From assembly GCA_002081555.1 (NCBI GenBank), contig KV921116.1:1-55880 (forward strand): a stretch of DNA of 55,880 nt, given 5' to 3'. The position numbers were made by a program, and so were the translations under genes. The notes beneath the pieces are model-generated. The model saw only the letters and a list, made by a program, of their open reading frames with translations. It was not told where the DNA came from and searched no databases. Shown piece after piece: positions 25,935 to 38,560 of this stretch (its first letter is position 1; every line of letters starts with the position of its first letter). The stretch comes from Protostelium mycophagum. Lineage: Eukaryota > Evosea > Variosea > Protosteliida > Protosteliaceae.

Positions 25935-28900
25935 CTATTCTTTTCTGGAATTCTTCCATTGAGTCGCCCTCTCTGAACCAGAACCGATCCACTCGTCCAG
26001 CCACCTGAGCACTTCTTCGTTCCATTTCAACGAATTTTCAGCCTTCAAGACCCAGTGATTTTCATCTTGAAAGTAGAGAAGTCTACTCGGAATCTTCCTG
26101 CGTTGTAGGACCGTGTATGCAGCGATTCCCTCGCTTTCGACTAGGCGGAAATCCTTCGCAGAATGAATCACAAGCATTGGGGTATTCCATCTGTCTACAA
26201 CCAGTCAATTCTTGACAACTTTTTTAATATCTATTACATTTAAATTCTGATTGTAAACTTACCAACAAAATTGGCGGGATTCCATTTTTCGATTTTGTCT
26301 CTTGCGGTCCACAAATTCCCGCCAAAATCCTTTTCAAAGAAATAGATCTCCTCGGTAGTGACCGCGTTGGTCACGGTAGAGAAGACACCATTGTGACAGA
26401 TTAGTGCCTGAAATTTCTTGGAAAATTCGTGTCCTTGAATCCAGTTCATCATGAAACCACCATATGATGCCCCCAATGCGGCTACTCTTGTCTCGTCTAC
26501 AAAGTTGTAGTTTGCCAAGACATGATCTAGGCCCATAACCAAGTCTTCGTAAGGACGGCCTGAAAACATCAAAAAAGATTTTTTGTATCGCAAACAAAAT
26601 GATTTCTCAGGCTAAAAGAATAATAAATTTCAAAATTTATTGGAAAAATGGAAGAAAATTGGAAAACAGACCTCCCCAGTTTTGGTTGATGTCGTCCGTG
26701 AACTTTTGTCCAAATCCGGTGGAGCCAGTGAAATTGATCGCCACTACAACATATCCTTCGCACATCAGTTTTCCATTATGGGATTGTCTTTGAGATTTGT
26801 ACCTTGCTGTGAGAAGATAGAGAGGTTCCATCTTGTACTCCAAGCATCATTGAAAGCGCCTTGGGGTCCTCCGTGCACAAAAAAAGTCATCTGATGACGT
26901 CATCATCTGGGAATTTCTGGGAAGTTTAGACTTACAGGGTATTTTTCGCCAGGGGTGAAGTTGGCTGGTTTGATGAGCCATCCTTGAACTTGTACATCGT
27001 TTGTTCCGCGGAACCAGAACTGCTCCGGGTCTTGAAGAGATTTTCCCGCCAAATCTTTTCCAGAAAATTCACTGAGGCGTAAATGGTCACCGTTACCAGA
27101 GGTGATGAAAATCTACAGAAATTTCATATCTGCATCAAGAAATAAATTCAATCGTGATTTGAAACAGCATATGCTTCCTTGAGCGCAAGGATTTTGATTA
27201 AAAAATTCAAATGTTCTACCTCAGCAGGGCTAATCGTTGTAGAAGTGGTGTGAATCATCCTACCATCAGGTAGACTTGACACTGATTTGACAGCTCCACT
27301 CTCCGTCAACTGTCCCAGGTCAGATGTGCATCATCATCACACGTCATCATCAGGATTACATGTGTCCAAAGCTGTAGACGAAGAAGAATGACTGCGGCAG
27401 AGCCACATAAATAATCATTATTATTTGGAGTACTGATATATTTGTTTGGCTCTGAACGCATGTCATCTCATGTCGTCACCTTTTTGACCTCGAAATTATC
27501 CGTATTGACGGAGAATAATCTCTTGTAACCATGGTCATCAGCAGTCACCAAGACTTGACTGGGATCTACAACGGTGTAAACAGAGGGCAATAAAAATAAA
27601 TTTCACTGACATTCCTCTTGCTTTGTGGTGAAGGATATTGAAGAAGAGGAGCGGTCCCATTTTTCGGTCAAGGCTTTCGTATCGACAATCTACAACGGTT
27701 GAATATTCATGTACACAGAAAAATCTCCTCAATAAAACGACAAATAATTGAATTTTGTTACAAAAATAAAAATGTTCTAAAAATAGAAAAAGGCGCAAAA
27801 AATTGAGAATAATTTCACCTGTCCCTCTGGGGTGATTCTGGTCATCATGGCAACGGCCTTATCTGACTCATAACCGTCCTCTCTCAATTCAACCCAAGAT
27901 AAATACCTACAAACATCAATATACATCACAACAACAATTATTTCATATTGCAGATCGAAAGCCAAATATTAATATTTCTACGGCTACATTTTTTGTGGAA
28001 TCTTTATGACTTTAAATAAATATTAGAATGATACCTTCCATCTAAACTGAAGGATGGAGACTCAGCTCTGCCTCCGTTGTGTGGGTTTACTTCTTTCAAC
28101 TCCGGATCTCCGTCCAGCCGGATCAAATAAATGGGCTGGCGAGTGTGCCAAGCAGGATTCAATTTGGGGTCCTTGGCGGAAAATGCCTGAAAAATTCTCA
28201 GTGACGTCATATACACAATTGTAGATGGTCAAAATAAAATCACATACGAGGTGGGTCTTGTTGGCATCAAAGTTGTCGAGTCCACCGAAGGGGGGTACGG
28301 GGGACTCAAGTTGTAGATTGATCCTCTGAGGGTGCAAAACGTTCACAGCTGCACACGTCATTTTTTCGATTTAAAAAAGGTAGAAAAAATGACTCCTACC
28401 TCTGCTCTTGGTTTGGAACTTTGAATTTTGCTTGGAAAGTTCAAGGAAAAATATGCTGTTACGCTTTGGCCCAGCCCAGCTGTCCCAATGCCTCACATAT
28501 AAATCGTCATAAACCTGTGAAGTTTCCATGAGTTTTCTGTACATCCTTCATGGTGACGTCATCACCTGACCAGTGTTCTTTCTGTTCTTGGATAAGAGCT
28601 CATCTGTCTTTGCAACGTTGTAGATATCTCCATCCTCGTATACTTCTGCCACAAAGAAGAGTCTGTCTGGATCATGTTGGAGAATTGTATCTTGATCATG
28701 TCCAAATGGTCTCACCATGTCTAAATTTGAGCGTTGAAGACTGTGTGGGAAAAGTTAAAACTTTGTAAGAGTGTCCATCCTCCACATTCACCGCCCACAG
28801 CTGATTTCCTGCCAAAGTCATTTCTGTTTTTGAAAATGAATGATCATATGTAGATCACCTCTATCCAAAACAGCTAACTCTCCCTCTACTGCTTCATCTT

Positions 28901-29348
28901 TTGACTCGCTCGTCTTAGCCAACTCTTCTTTCTCTTCATCTGTTTTATCTTTGATGTAGGCCAGTGTGACGTCATCCAGCCAAATGGGTTCCGTGCCACC
29001 GATTAAAAGTAACTTTTGAGTGTCTCCTGTCGTACGATTTAGCATCAGCAAGTCAATGATGGATGTACCTGCTTTCCAAGAGGATTGCTGCTCGACACTT
29101 GGAATACGAGAGAGATGTATCTGTCTTTTTCAGCTTTCCACAACAAGTGATTTCACCTCATGTGCAGTCTTGCCGTTCTTGAACGAAACTTTTCCCACAG
29201 CAGTCGCCATCCACACTCCATTTGGGGACACTAAAGCTTCTCCCGGTCTCGGTAATTCCAAGACATCTTGTGGTGTGAGGACCTTTTCTCCTCTCTTGAT
29301 CAGATCAGGTCTATCCACTCCCAGAGTTCTCAACGCAGACACAGACAT
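25935..29348 (-). CDS. DPP5: Dipeptidyl-peptidase 5 family serine peptidase (S9C)
   Basis: S9 peptidases remove dipeptides or acylated residues from peptides. The start [20 protein letters not shown] is followed by [20 protein letters not shown], matching the first propeller blade of fungal DPP5, then a beta-propeller. The catalytic domain is complete: Ser in [17 protein letters not shown], Asp in [17 protein letters not shown], His in [14 protein letters not shown]. Family-specific stretches [11 protein letters not shown] and KIEKWNP are also present. The first donor (CATGA|gtgaaatcac) joins to TGTCGAGCAG in frame. Fungal relatives have a signal peptide; a minus-strand frame at about 29709 (MTSILLCTILCGIWSP) could be a signal exon, but I cannot join it in frame. 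Stop at 25935. Confidence 0.88.
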
Positions 29349-29833
29349 GTTCACGATTTGGTTCTTCCGGGTTTGTGATCATTGTTTGGAGTTCCAGGTT
29401 GTATTCGATTATAACCTTTTCGTGACGAACTCTGAAATCGAATGCTCAAAGATATTGGATCTTTGTTTTAATACAACCATTTATTCGTTCGACAGATTGG
29501 AAGATGAGCAACAAAAATTTGTTGAAGTGTCTGTCTGCTTGGTATTCATCTACAACAGATTCTACAATCAAACCCTTGTTTGAATGTTTAAGTTGTGTCA
29601 AAAGCAGAGCATCACACACGTGTACAAGTGCGGCTACCAGATGTCTTCCAACTCGTCCAAATAATACAGGTGACCATATACCACAAAGGATGGTACACAG
29701 AAGGATGGAAGTCAATAATTTCCAGGGGTTATGGCATTAAAGATATCAATATTGATACCAATTTATTATAAAAATTTGACCAATATAGTTTGTATTGAGC
29801 ATTGGGGTTATGGCACTAAAGAGTTCTGCTAAT

Positions 29834-29932
29834 AGATCCAGGAGCAATAAAGCAGATTATCACTACTGCTCCTGGCAGCCCTGACAATGCTCCCATCAAC
29901 GATCATGTACCTTACATGTGAGATGACAGTAA
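29834..29932 (+). repeat. Duplicated cassette, left copy
   Basis: About 99 bases beginning GATCCAGGAGCAATAAAGC and ending near GATGACAGTAA, over 90% identical to 30753-30856. Relative to the right copy it lacks two three-base blocks, and it has lost the open plus-strand frame seen there. Confidence 0.9.
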
Positions 29933-30190
29933 TCAAATAGAGACATGTAAGTGTCACAAATTAACGATATCAATATCGATATTGATATTAAGCAAACAAT
30001 CCAAATCAACTCTTATAGCCTTTATTGTTCAAAGATTCTCTAGAGGAGGCCCAAAAGAGAAAAGAGAGGGCTGAAGCAAACAGGAGTAAGTTTTGGATCA
30101 TAGAGATGGTTCTAACAAATTATAGAAGCAGCAATTGATATTGACAAGGAGGAGGCTGTTCAGAAAAAGAGAGCAGAGGAGAATGCCAGA

Positions 30191-30290
30191 NNNNNNNNNN
30201 NNNNNNNNNNNNNNNNNNNNNNNNNNNNNNNNNNNNNNNNNNNNNNNNNNNNNNNNNNNNNNNNNNNNNNNNNNNNNNNNNNNNNNNNNN
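30191..30290. other. Assembly gap (100 N)
   Basis: Exactly 100 Ns, the usual placeholder for a gap of unknown size. It lies between the two copies of the duplicated cassette, so a collapsed or misjoined repeat is likely. Confidence 0.99.
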
Positions 30291-30752
30291 GAGGTCTTTC
30301 ATCAAGTTGTCGAATGCAAGATCATCCTTGTTGTCTGACTTGGAATTGACAAAAAGATACGGGGTGAAAATGCCTTTGTGGGAGATCTGACTGAAGATGA
30401 TGTGCCTGCCTGGCTCAGATCTTTTGGAATGATCTTGGCTGTTGATCAACAGGCGCTTCCAGATGTCTTTGGAACTGACACTAGCATCTGTTTTTGGTTT
30501 TGGATCATCTTGTTAAATAAATTAACATGAATGGAGGGGTTCTTCATCTCTGGGGTTGGTCAGTTGATCATTAAACTTGAAAATCCATGTTGTCCTTACT
30601 CTGTCTCTGTGCAGCTGCAAGGGCCTTTTCAGAAGTGGCTCTTTTCTCTTCTCTCTCTCTTTAGCCTTCCATTCATTGTTCTCTGTACAAGTATGTTCTA
30701 AAACATCAGATAATGCAATATTACTGAATGTGGGGCAGGGTAAACTTACTGT

Positions 30753-30856
30753 AGATCCAGGAGAAGCAATAAAGCAGATTAGTATCACTACTGCTCCTGG
30801 CAGCCCTGACAATGCTCCCATCAACGATCATGGACCTTACATATGGGATGACAGTA
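30753..30856 (+). repeat. Duplicated cassette, right copy
   Basis: The second copy of the cassette at 29834. In plus orientation it lies in an open frame (KLTVDPGEAIKQISITTAPG, then SPDNAPINDHGPYIWDD) that runs to a stop near 30942, just beyond the end of CABIN1 on the other strand. The two three-base length differences from the left copy keep frame, hinting that this was once coding. Confidence 0.85.
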
Positions 30857-30921
30857 ACGTTGCGTCGTCAACAGTGGACGGAACTACTCGACCAAAAAGA
30901 CCCTCATTGGTCCAAATTCCT

Positions 30922-33900
30922 CTAGTGGAGTTTGTGATTTGAATTTATTCTGCATCTAAATTTATGACTGTCACATTCGCACTGGGGGTTGTTATGGAAT
31001 TGGCAGTGGTAGTATTGGTTGTAATGGCAGTACCGTCCTACATCAAGATCAATCATCGAGTAGTGTTTATTTTTCACCTTGGCTTCTGGTTGTCGGATCG
31101 CGGAGGCTGGTGTCAAGACAGCCTTTTTGACATTTGGTTTCTTGTTGTATTTAGCTTCGCAATGATAGACAGCTTGTGATATTTCCGCCTGTCCGACTCC
31201 TGCTTCCAATTTGTACGCGTCCTGCACGTTATTATTGAAAAATAATCTATTTTTAGTCGCCCCCGAAGAGAAAGGCGTGTTGATTACTCACGATGAGAAA
31301 CTTTTGAGTGATGTTTTTATAGACTTCGTTCTGTGATAAATGAGTCTTGGATTTTCTGCACTCAGTATATGCCAGGTATGAAAGTCTCAGGACATGGGAC
31401 ACCTTCGATTCGGCCTTCGGATCTCGCCTGAAAATGTTGAGAGTTTAAATTAATTTTATTTATTTATTCCAGATTCTTTGTGTTATGTTGTAACTAAATT
31501 TTTACTTCGATTTACGACACATGAAACTCACCTTGCTGAGTCGATTTCATCTGCAAGAGCCTTGAGGAACATTGGGTATACAATGTTCACCCTCTTTGTA
31601 TTTGATTTTACTTTCTGGACGATGTTGTGGATTCTCTCTGCATTTGGAATCTCTCTCAACAACCTGACGAAGAGGCTGATATATCTGTATTTTTTAGCGA
31701 TCTACAAATGGGACTACAACGATGTAAATATGACCTGTCTATGTACACTTGGTGTTTTCCTCCTCTGTCTAAAGGAGACAATGTCTCCAACTATCGAGAT
31801 CAGTTTTCCCGCCAAAATCATGTTTTCAAATTTCAAACACACCTTCATGAGTGCGGTGTGGGATCTCTTGTAGAATAATTCCTCCATCCTTTCTGCCGCC
31901 TTTGCTGGGTTTGTTTTCTCCCAATACAACGCGATTTTCCATATGTGTTTGTGTGCGAAAAAGTCCTGTACAGTTCAGTATCCGGCGGTTCCGGGTTCGA
32001 TCCTACTCACACATAGTTTTTGGCATTCGTCGAGGGACTTGAGGCAGTCCTTTATGAGAGCTTCTCTCTTTGATTTTTCGTCCAAATTATCAAAAGTGTT
32101 GTTTTCGTCAAAAAGGTCTTGGGGTCTCAGCAGTAATTGTAGTACTTCGTTCGGTAAGTAATCTTCCTGGGACGAATCAATCTACAACTGTTCTCATTCA
32201 AATGAGGAGGTTTATCACTCGATCTACAACGAGAAAAACAAACCTGAAGCAGTTGGAGTCTGAAGGACTGCAGGCGGTAAGTAGGTTCGTAGTCATTCAT
32301 TTCTCCCGCAGCTATCTGTTCTTCTACATCAGAGGCCCTTTGGTACAGCTCCAATATCTACAACAAAATTAACCGCATTGTCGATGATGATTTTGGCGGG
32401 AAGAAGTACCTTTTTGATTAGCTTGAGTTTGCGCTGATCACCTCTGGAAGAATCCAAACGGTCCAACTTTTCCATGAGTTTTCCTCTCATTATGGGGGAG
32501 ATCCATGCGGCGGGGTCAGGGGGTCTGATATGTGCCAAACTTTTGAAAGCTCTATGGGTGTCCAGCAACTGAAATGTCAGTGAATTTTCCACGAAATCTC
32601 GATGATTTTTTTGAAGGGTGAAGAGTGTCTTACCTCTTCACGACGACTGCTCAGCCATTGATTTTCCAAAAGTTGTTTCTGTTCTTGTGTCTAAATTCCT
32701 TCAGACAAGAATATTCATCAAGTTGGATGCCGCATTTTATATCTAGAAATTTCCTCGAACCTTCCATGAATTTTATGTTGATTCTTCAGACCGTTTTTTG
32801 GAACTTGATGATTGATTCAAACAGATGAATTCTCCTCAAGAAATTTCACGAAATATGCCTGAATTTTCTCGGAAATTACCTCGCCGCTCTTGGCCATCCT
32901 CTCGAAGAATTCTTGCTTTCTGACTCTTAGATTTGTATATTGCAGCATGCAAATCTCCAGTGCCGCATCTGACTTGTTGACATCCAACATTTGACATTGC
33001 GTAAAGCAACGAAGAGCTCTCGACTTGAAGATGTCCACCATTCTAGCAACCTAGAAAATAAATACACGGAAATTTCGAGACATAAAAATGATCTGGATGA
33101 CGTCATCACCTCCGCTGCAGCTATGTTGACTGTGACAAATTAGATCTCCCCGAAAATGGAAGAAACTCACCGAAACTAGGTTCTAACTCCTTTATGCTGG
33201 CCACCGCATTCTCTGGTGCCTCTGCGTCCAGAATAGCATCATAGATATATCTGAAGAATGTAAAGTTATTATCTCATCAAGTACGCCGTGAGATTGCCAC
33301 ATTGTCTTTCGAATCTAATCGATTTGACAGGGATTTGAACTTTCCACAATATAAAATTGTTCTTTTGGTCGTAAAGCATCATCTGAGCTTTGCAGATAAT
33401 TCAGAAAAAAATACCTAAAACACAGCCCCAGATTGTACCAAGAGTCGTATACTTGAGGTTGTAGATACAGACTCGTCTTAAGGATATGAGATTGTTTCAC
33501 CAAGTCTGTGACGGGCAGTGACGTGTCCTTTTTCAGACCAGATTGACTCCTGTATAAATTCAGAAATTTACGTATTAATTTCGAAATTTTCGTATTAATT
33601 TCGAAATCCTCACTTGCTCTGGTAGATTATGGGGTACACAAAGTCGAATGTTGTGTCTATCGATTCGGATAATTGTGGTTCTTCCGGCTCCTCGAATTCG
33701 GGTGCGGATCCATCTACAAAGCTATCTACACTTGCTCGTGCGTACAATAGATGCTCTGGCGGTGTCTCAAACATGGGTGATATCTGATATTTCAGATAAA
33801 ATTCATAGAAGATTGATAGGGATATGTCACCTTATCAATTGTCTTTTTCAAGGATTTTTCGGCGTACTTGGTCACAAAGTCTAATATCTTCTTCAACATG

Positions 33901-36900
33901 GCAGGTTCTGCCTTCAACGCCTGCATCATGTCATCAAGCATCTACAATGATCAGATAATTATGCCCACCTCAAGTGCGGGGTCCACTTTGGAGCTGCTCG
34001 GACCCATCTCTTTGGGACAATGATTGTCATTCACCTGAGTTCTTCAAAATAATATTTTATCTCCGCAACATTCTGTCTTTTGGTCACCTTACCGCAAAGA
34101 CGCGGTATGCTAACGCAGAAGTTGCGATACATCTACAAATAAAACATACCGAAGTGTCTTTGATCTTGTAGAGGCAGAAGAAGCACTGGGATACCTCCTT
34201 ATTTATATTGTCCATCTGAAGCTCCAATACTTCATCGTCTTCGCTGTCGTCCTGGTTCTCAGAATCATTCTCGTATTCTATCACCTTCTCTCTCATCTTC
34301 TCAGTCTGTTCACGGTAAGTTGACGTGGTGATTACGTTAGTGAACGGTACCTCTTCTATGATGAATTTGATGTATTCGGGTGATTTGTGACATAGTTGTA
34401 CAGAGCCGATGAAATTATGGGTCTGTCTCAAAAATTGAAAATTTCTCGCTACCCTCTGTATCTCCGTCTACAACTATCAACTTCTGCTAATAGACAAAAA
34501 ATTATGCATGTTGTCACGCCGCAAAGACTCTGTCACAGCATAAATTAATCTCACGTACTCTGTGGTCATCCACAACGATCTCAGGCCTGTTCAGCAACTT
34601 GTACAATGCCACACAATAGATCCAGGTCTCGGGATCGGGGTTCTTCTTGGTGGGAGAGATGGTCAAACCGTGAGATATCATGTTTGACAGTGACGTCATC
34701 CACGCTCTACAATTGGAAGGGTCCAGTTTTATTTCTTTGCTACTGAGGAGGATCAAAAAATGAAAATAATGATAAGGTCACACATATGAAATTTTATGGA
34801 AAATTCAACTTACGTGTCCTCGGGTTGTAGTAATGTCATCAAAAAATCCACCTGGTCACGTGACCACCTGTGAGTAGATTTGACAGTCTCAAAATCTAAC
34901 TCCACATTGTTAACTTTGAATTGGTGATTCAAATGATGTATGCCAATCATCATGATCGTCGATATCTACAATATGAGAAACTTGCATGAAATCTCGCAGA
35001 AATACCTCGAATGCGGACTGTAGATCGCCCAAACCGATAAATGCCCGTTGTAGTGTCCATGCCATACGGACAGACATCAACTGCGTTTCTTGAAGCATAC
35101 TTTTGATCAACTTCATCCTGGTGTTCTGCGCATTTCAATATTGTTTGGTTAAAACTTCTATTTTTAGCTCTTATGAAATAATCCATAATTCAAAAAAATT
35201 AATATTACCTTGGCCATGTATTCATCCTTGAGTAGATCTACAATCGCTTGCCAGTTTTCATTCAAATACAACCTCTTCACTTCCTCCCTCTCTTGTGTTC
35301 TCTCCAAAGGTCTCAAAATAGCATCTATTGTTTTGATAGATATGACATTTAGTTCGGGTTTGGTGACGTGTTGTAGATAGATCACGGGAGGGGCGGGGGG
35401 TGTCACAGGGGTGGAGTTTGAGACCTTTTTAGCCGGTGAATTCTGACCTGCAACGAAGAAAGTCCAGACCACTTCGGCATTCCTATCCCTCGGTTTCTGC
35501 GAAATCTCATCACAAGAAAACGAAGAATATTCGAAGAAATCTCCTAGAAAACTCACGTCCATAAATTCGTCACGAAAGGACTCCTCGCCTGCCATGACGC
35601 GTCTACACTGAGTTAAATAAAAAGTGGCCTCCTCCTCCTTTTTTCTCAATTTTTCAAGACGACTCTTCAACCAATACAGTCTCGCATAAAATCTCTGTTG
35701 TTCCCTGATTATATTGTCATGACGTCATCATTTTGGCGATCTACAACTGACCCCAAGTCGTACCAGGGGTTGTAACCTCCTGCTGCAAGCCAAGATAAAA
35801 CGAATTCCACAAATGATCTCGCTTGCTCGTAATTCTCCTCGCTATAAAATTAAATATTCATTACATCGTTGTAGATGTATACAATATACTCATCATACCT
35901 TCCGGTGTCCATACATAATTCTGCAATGTCTAAAGCCCAAGGGAAGCTTTTGTTCTTCATCGTGCTCATGACGTTCTTCCCCATCCTGATGAGCGTCTAT
36001 TAACGGTCATTTTCGCAGAAAATGGTGGAAAAATCGACCTTGACGGTCCTGGGGTTCCATCTGTACAGACCCTTGTTCTTGGAGTGGAATTCTTCCAAGA
36101 ATCTTTCCATCCACCAGATCACCCCAACCTCTTGTTTTGACATTTCTGTCAGAAATGTCGACACCTCATCAGTCAGCATCGTTTTCATTTCGATGAAACT
36201 ACTGACAATATGATGTCATACCTGGTTGATTTCAAGATTTGGAGATATCACGGTAAAGCCATCCCCCTGCATGTTCTCCGCCTTTTCCCCCCCTTCCTCG
36301 TTGTTTTCGTCCTCTTCTGCCGGCTCATTTATTTGTTCCGAAGGGATTAACGATTGTAGATAGGTGTCTATGTATGACTCGGCGGTGGCGTCACCTGGGC
36401 CTGTTTTTCGTCTGCCGGAGGTTCGTTGTTGTATGAGGGGCTTTCTGACATCTGCGTCGGTTCAGCATCTACAACGACAATATTTCTAAATTATAGGATT
36501 AATCCAGCGAAAAGTGGAATATTTTCTTGAATCACTTTTTCTCTGTCTTGATGAAGCGGATGAAGAGGCTGTCAGCGTTGAACTTGGGTCTGAATCTAAT
36601 ATGACAACATCGTCATTTGTCGTAGATACTGTGGCTGAAGAACTCGACGAAATTTCTATGGGTACAGCCGAAGTCCCTTTCTACAACCAGTCAGCTATAA
36701 ATATAAATCTCTGTGAAATTCTGGAAATACCTCTGCCTCATTAGCCTCAGATAATCTCTTTCTTGTTTTGACCGATAATATGAGCGGTGCGTGAAGAGGC
36801 AACCTCGGGTCGCTGTCCAACATTCTCTCAGTCCACGTCTGCAACGATCAGAAGATGTCCTTGTGGTCTTACACGAGCAAAAAGAGTTCGTCACGAGGGC

Positions 36901-38327
36901 TTCCCAAGTGGTCTCCCACCTTAGTACTGGCCTCGCTCAGACACGCTTGACTTCGCAGTGCGGCAAGGGATGCGGTAGACTGTGTCGATATGAACGAACC
37001 CAGAGGGTGATTCTATTTCTCCAAATGACAACCGCAGTTGTGTTTACAAATTGCAAAACCACAAATACATTCTGCAACATAAAGAAGATGAAAGTGAGTT
37101 TGACCCTATTCAGGAGGGCTCCTAAAGAGGCCCAGTTCGTGTCCACATTCTTGTAGTCTTTTCTGATGGCGTTCTCCAAAGTCACCTTTGAATTTAAATA
37201 TGTATCCCGCCAAATCACCTCACCTGCTCTAACGTCTTTCGTCTCTTGTTACGTAACTCCATGACTTCTTCAGATATTCCTGTGGCATTACACTGTTGTA
37301 GATTGCGCTTTAAAGTTGGCATGGGGATGTCAGGGTCCTCACTCTTGAGTTGTTCCAGGATCTTAAAACTTCGCTGAAAATTCACGTCTAAATCTAAGGC
37401 TTGACGACACAAAGCTTGCAGCTATGGTGATGTTACATTATATTTACAAGTATCCAGCTCTCAGACAATTTTACACTCCATGGAAAGTCTCAAAAACACT
37501 CCTAAAAATCAACAAATTAGATTTTGAGGTGCCCCACCTGATCATGATCCTCAATGATGTACAGAATGTCCAACAGCTGATTGAGGGCCAACCAATGACG
37601 TGGCTGTAACAACAAAGTTCGCTCTAAGGCTTGTCTTGCAAGTCTGTAATCAAATGTTTGCTTCGCAGTCAGACCGAGGTGGTACCTGTAGTCGTGAATA
37701 AAATGATGACAAAGGGTAATCATCTTTTGCTGCTGATTGTATAAGAGGGAGGAATTTTCAACAGAATCGTTTGGCAAAGCCGCAGCAAAGGTTATTTCTC
37801 AAAGTAAAAAGATGATAAAAATGAGATGCTGTACCATAATGAAGGATCAGTATCATCGATCTCAGCGGCCTTTAAATATTTATCCACGGCTTTGTCCATT
37901 TGATTCCTTTGTTCGTGTATAGAAGCACTGTTTTTCAGCACGAGATACTTCAACAAAACCGAAGGATCACCCATTGATAATGGCTCCGTCTGACATCTTC
38001 ATTCAACATTTGAAAAGAGGATAATTATTCAAATATGTTACCTCATCGATGGAGGTGAGAAGGTCGCTCTCTAATATCTTACTGTACAACTGTTCTGCTT
38101 CTTCATAACGTTTTGCTGATTGATGAGTTAAGGCCTTCTCATACAAAGCCGCATTTTCCGATTCCTTCAGCAGATCAGAGCGACATTTCAATTGCGATCA
38201 TCACACCTTGGCTTCTTTCTGAAAACGAACTCGATCGACAGTTTTGGTCTTGATGAACCCCTGATTAATCGCTGTGAAACTAATCTGCCGTGGGTGAATT
38301 TTGTTTGGATGAATGAAAAGTCACCAT
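30922..38327 (-). CDS. CABIN1: CABIN1/HIR3-like TPR protein of the HIRA histone chaperone
   Basis: CABIN1 (yeast Hir3) is the large scaffold of the HIR complex, which deposits histone H3.3-H4 outside replication. The start is ATG at 38325-38327, spliced at once (ATG|gtgac...cggcag) to ISFTAINQGFIKTKTVDRVR, similar in position to animal MIRIAALN. Conserved TPR segments follow: ENAALYEKALTHQSAKRYEE, SVLLKYLVLKNSASIHEQRN, KYLKAAEIDDTDPSLWYSI, ALERTLLLQPRHWLALNQL, MCRQALDLDVNFQRSFKIL. Family-specific stretches are LERTQEREEVKRLYLNENWQ (human LERCQSLEEIQRLYEAGDY) and EVSQCFFCLYKI (human LEQCFYCLYSF). The C-terminal part (KLEAGVGQAEISQAVYHCEA) keeps the family's final helical segment; the last residues before 30922 look atypical, so the true end may be spliced differently. 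Nuclear chromatin role inferred from family. Confidence 0.88.
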
Positions 38328-38560
38328 TCTTGACCATATGAAAGATTCCGAAGATCGTGATGTTGAATTAGTTGAAGACGTAAAAATGGCGCGAAAACTT
38401 TTGACTACAACTGGCCAAAAAAGGAGATAATTTCCAGGACTCCTTTTACGTAATTTTGTATCATCTACATTCCAAAACTTTTGTGACCGCAGCAAACGCA
38501 GGAAGTCACATCTCCGAAAAGGTTCAAAATCCGAGCTTGACACCATTATCTGTCCTCTCA
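38328..38560. promoter_or_regulatory. Short divergent promoter region (CABIN1 / RCC1 protein)
   Basis: Only 233 bases separate the start codons of two divergent genes, so both promoters and 5' UTRs must fit here. No TATA box or known operator stands out. Inference from gene arrangement only. Confidence 0.45.

Larger units (their letters stand above)
29349..30921. other. Repeat-rich region with assembly gap and coding-like fragments
   Basis: Between DPP5 and CABIN1 lie AT-rich sequence, short repeats (TATGGCATTAAAGAT near 29730 and TATGGCACTAAAGAG near 29810; several GATATCAATATTGATA words), a duplicated cassette and a 100-N gap. Coding-like pieces exist on both strands. On plus at 30030-30190 are DSLEEAQKRKERAEANR and AIDIDKEEAVQKKRAEENAR. 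On minus at 30291-30510 are DPKPKTDASVSSKDIWKRLL and HKGIFTPYLFVNSKSDNKDD. None matches a family I know. They may be exons of one or two genes interrupted by the gap, or remains of a mobile element. Confidence 0.4.

Noticed and set aside
29446-29715. Signal-peptide-like exon (MTSILLCTILCGIW) for DPP5
   Set aside because: It would fit fungal DPP5 biology, but I could not find a donor-acceptor pair keeping frame with [10 protein letters not shown].
31990-32015. tRNA B-box-like GGGTTCGATCC
   Set aside because: The flanking bases do not form a T-stem or acceptor stem, no A box lies at the right distance, and the stretch falls in an intron of CABIN1 on the opposite strand.
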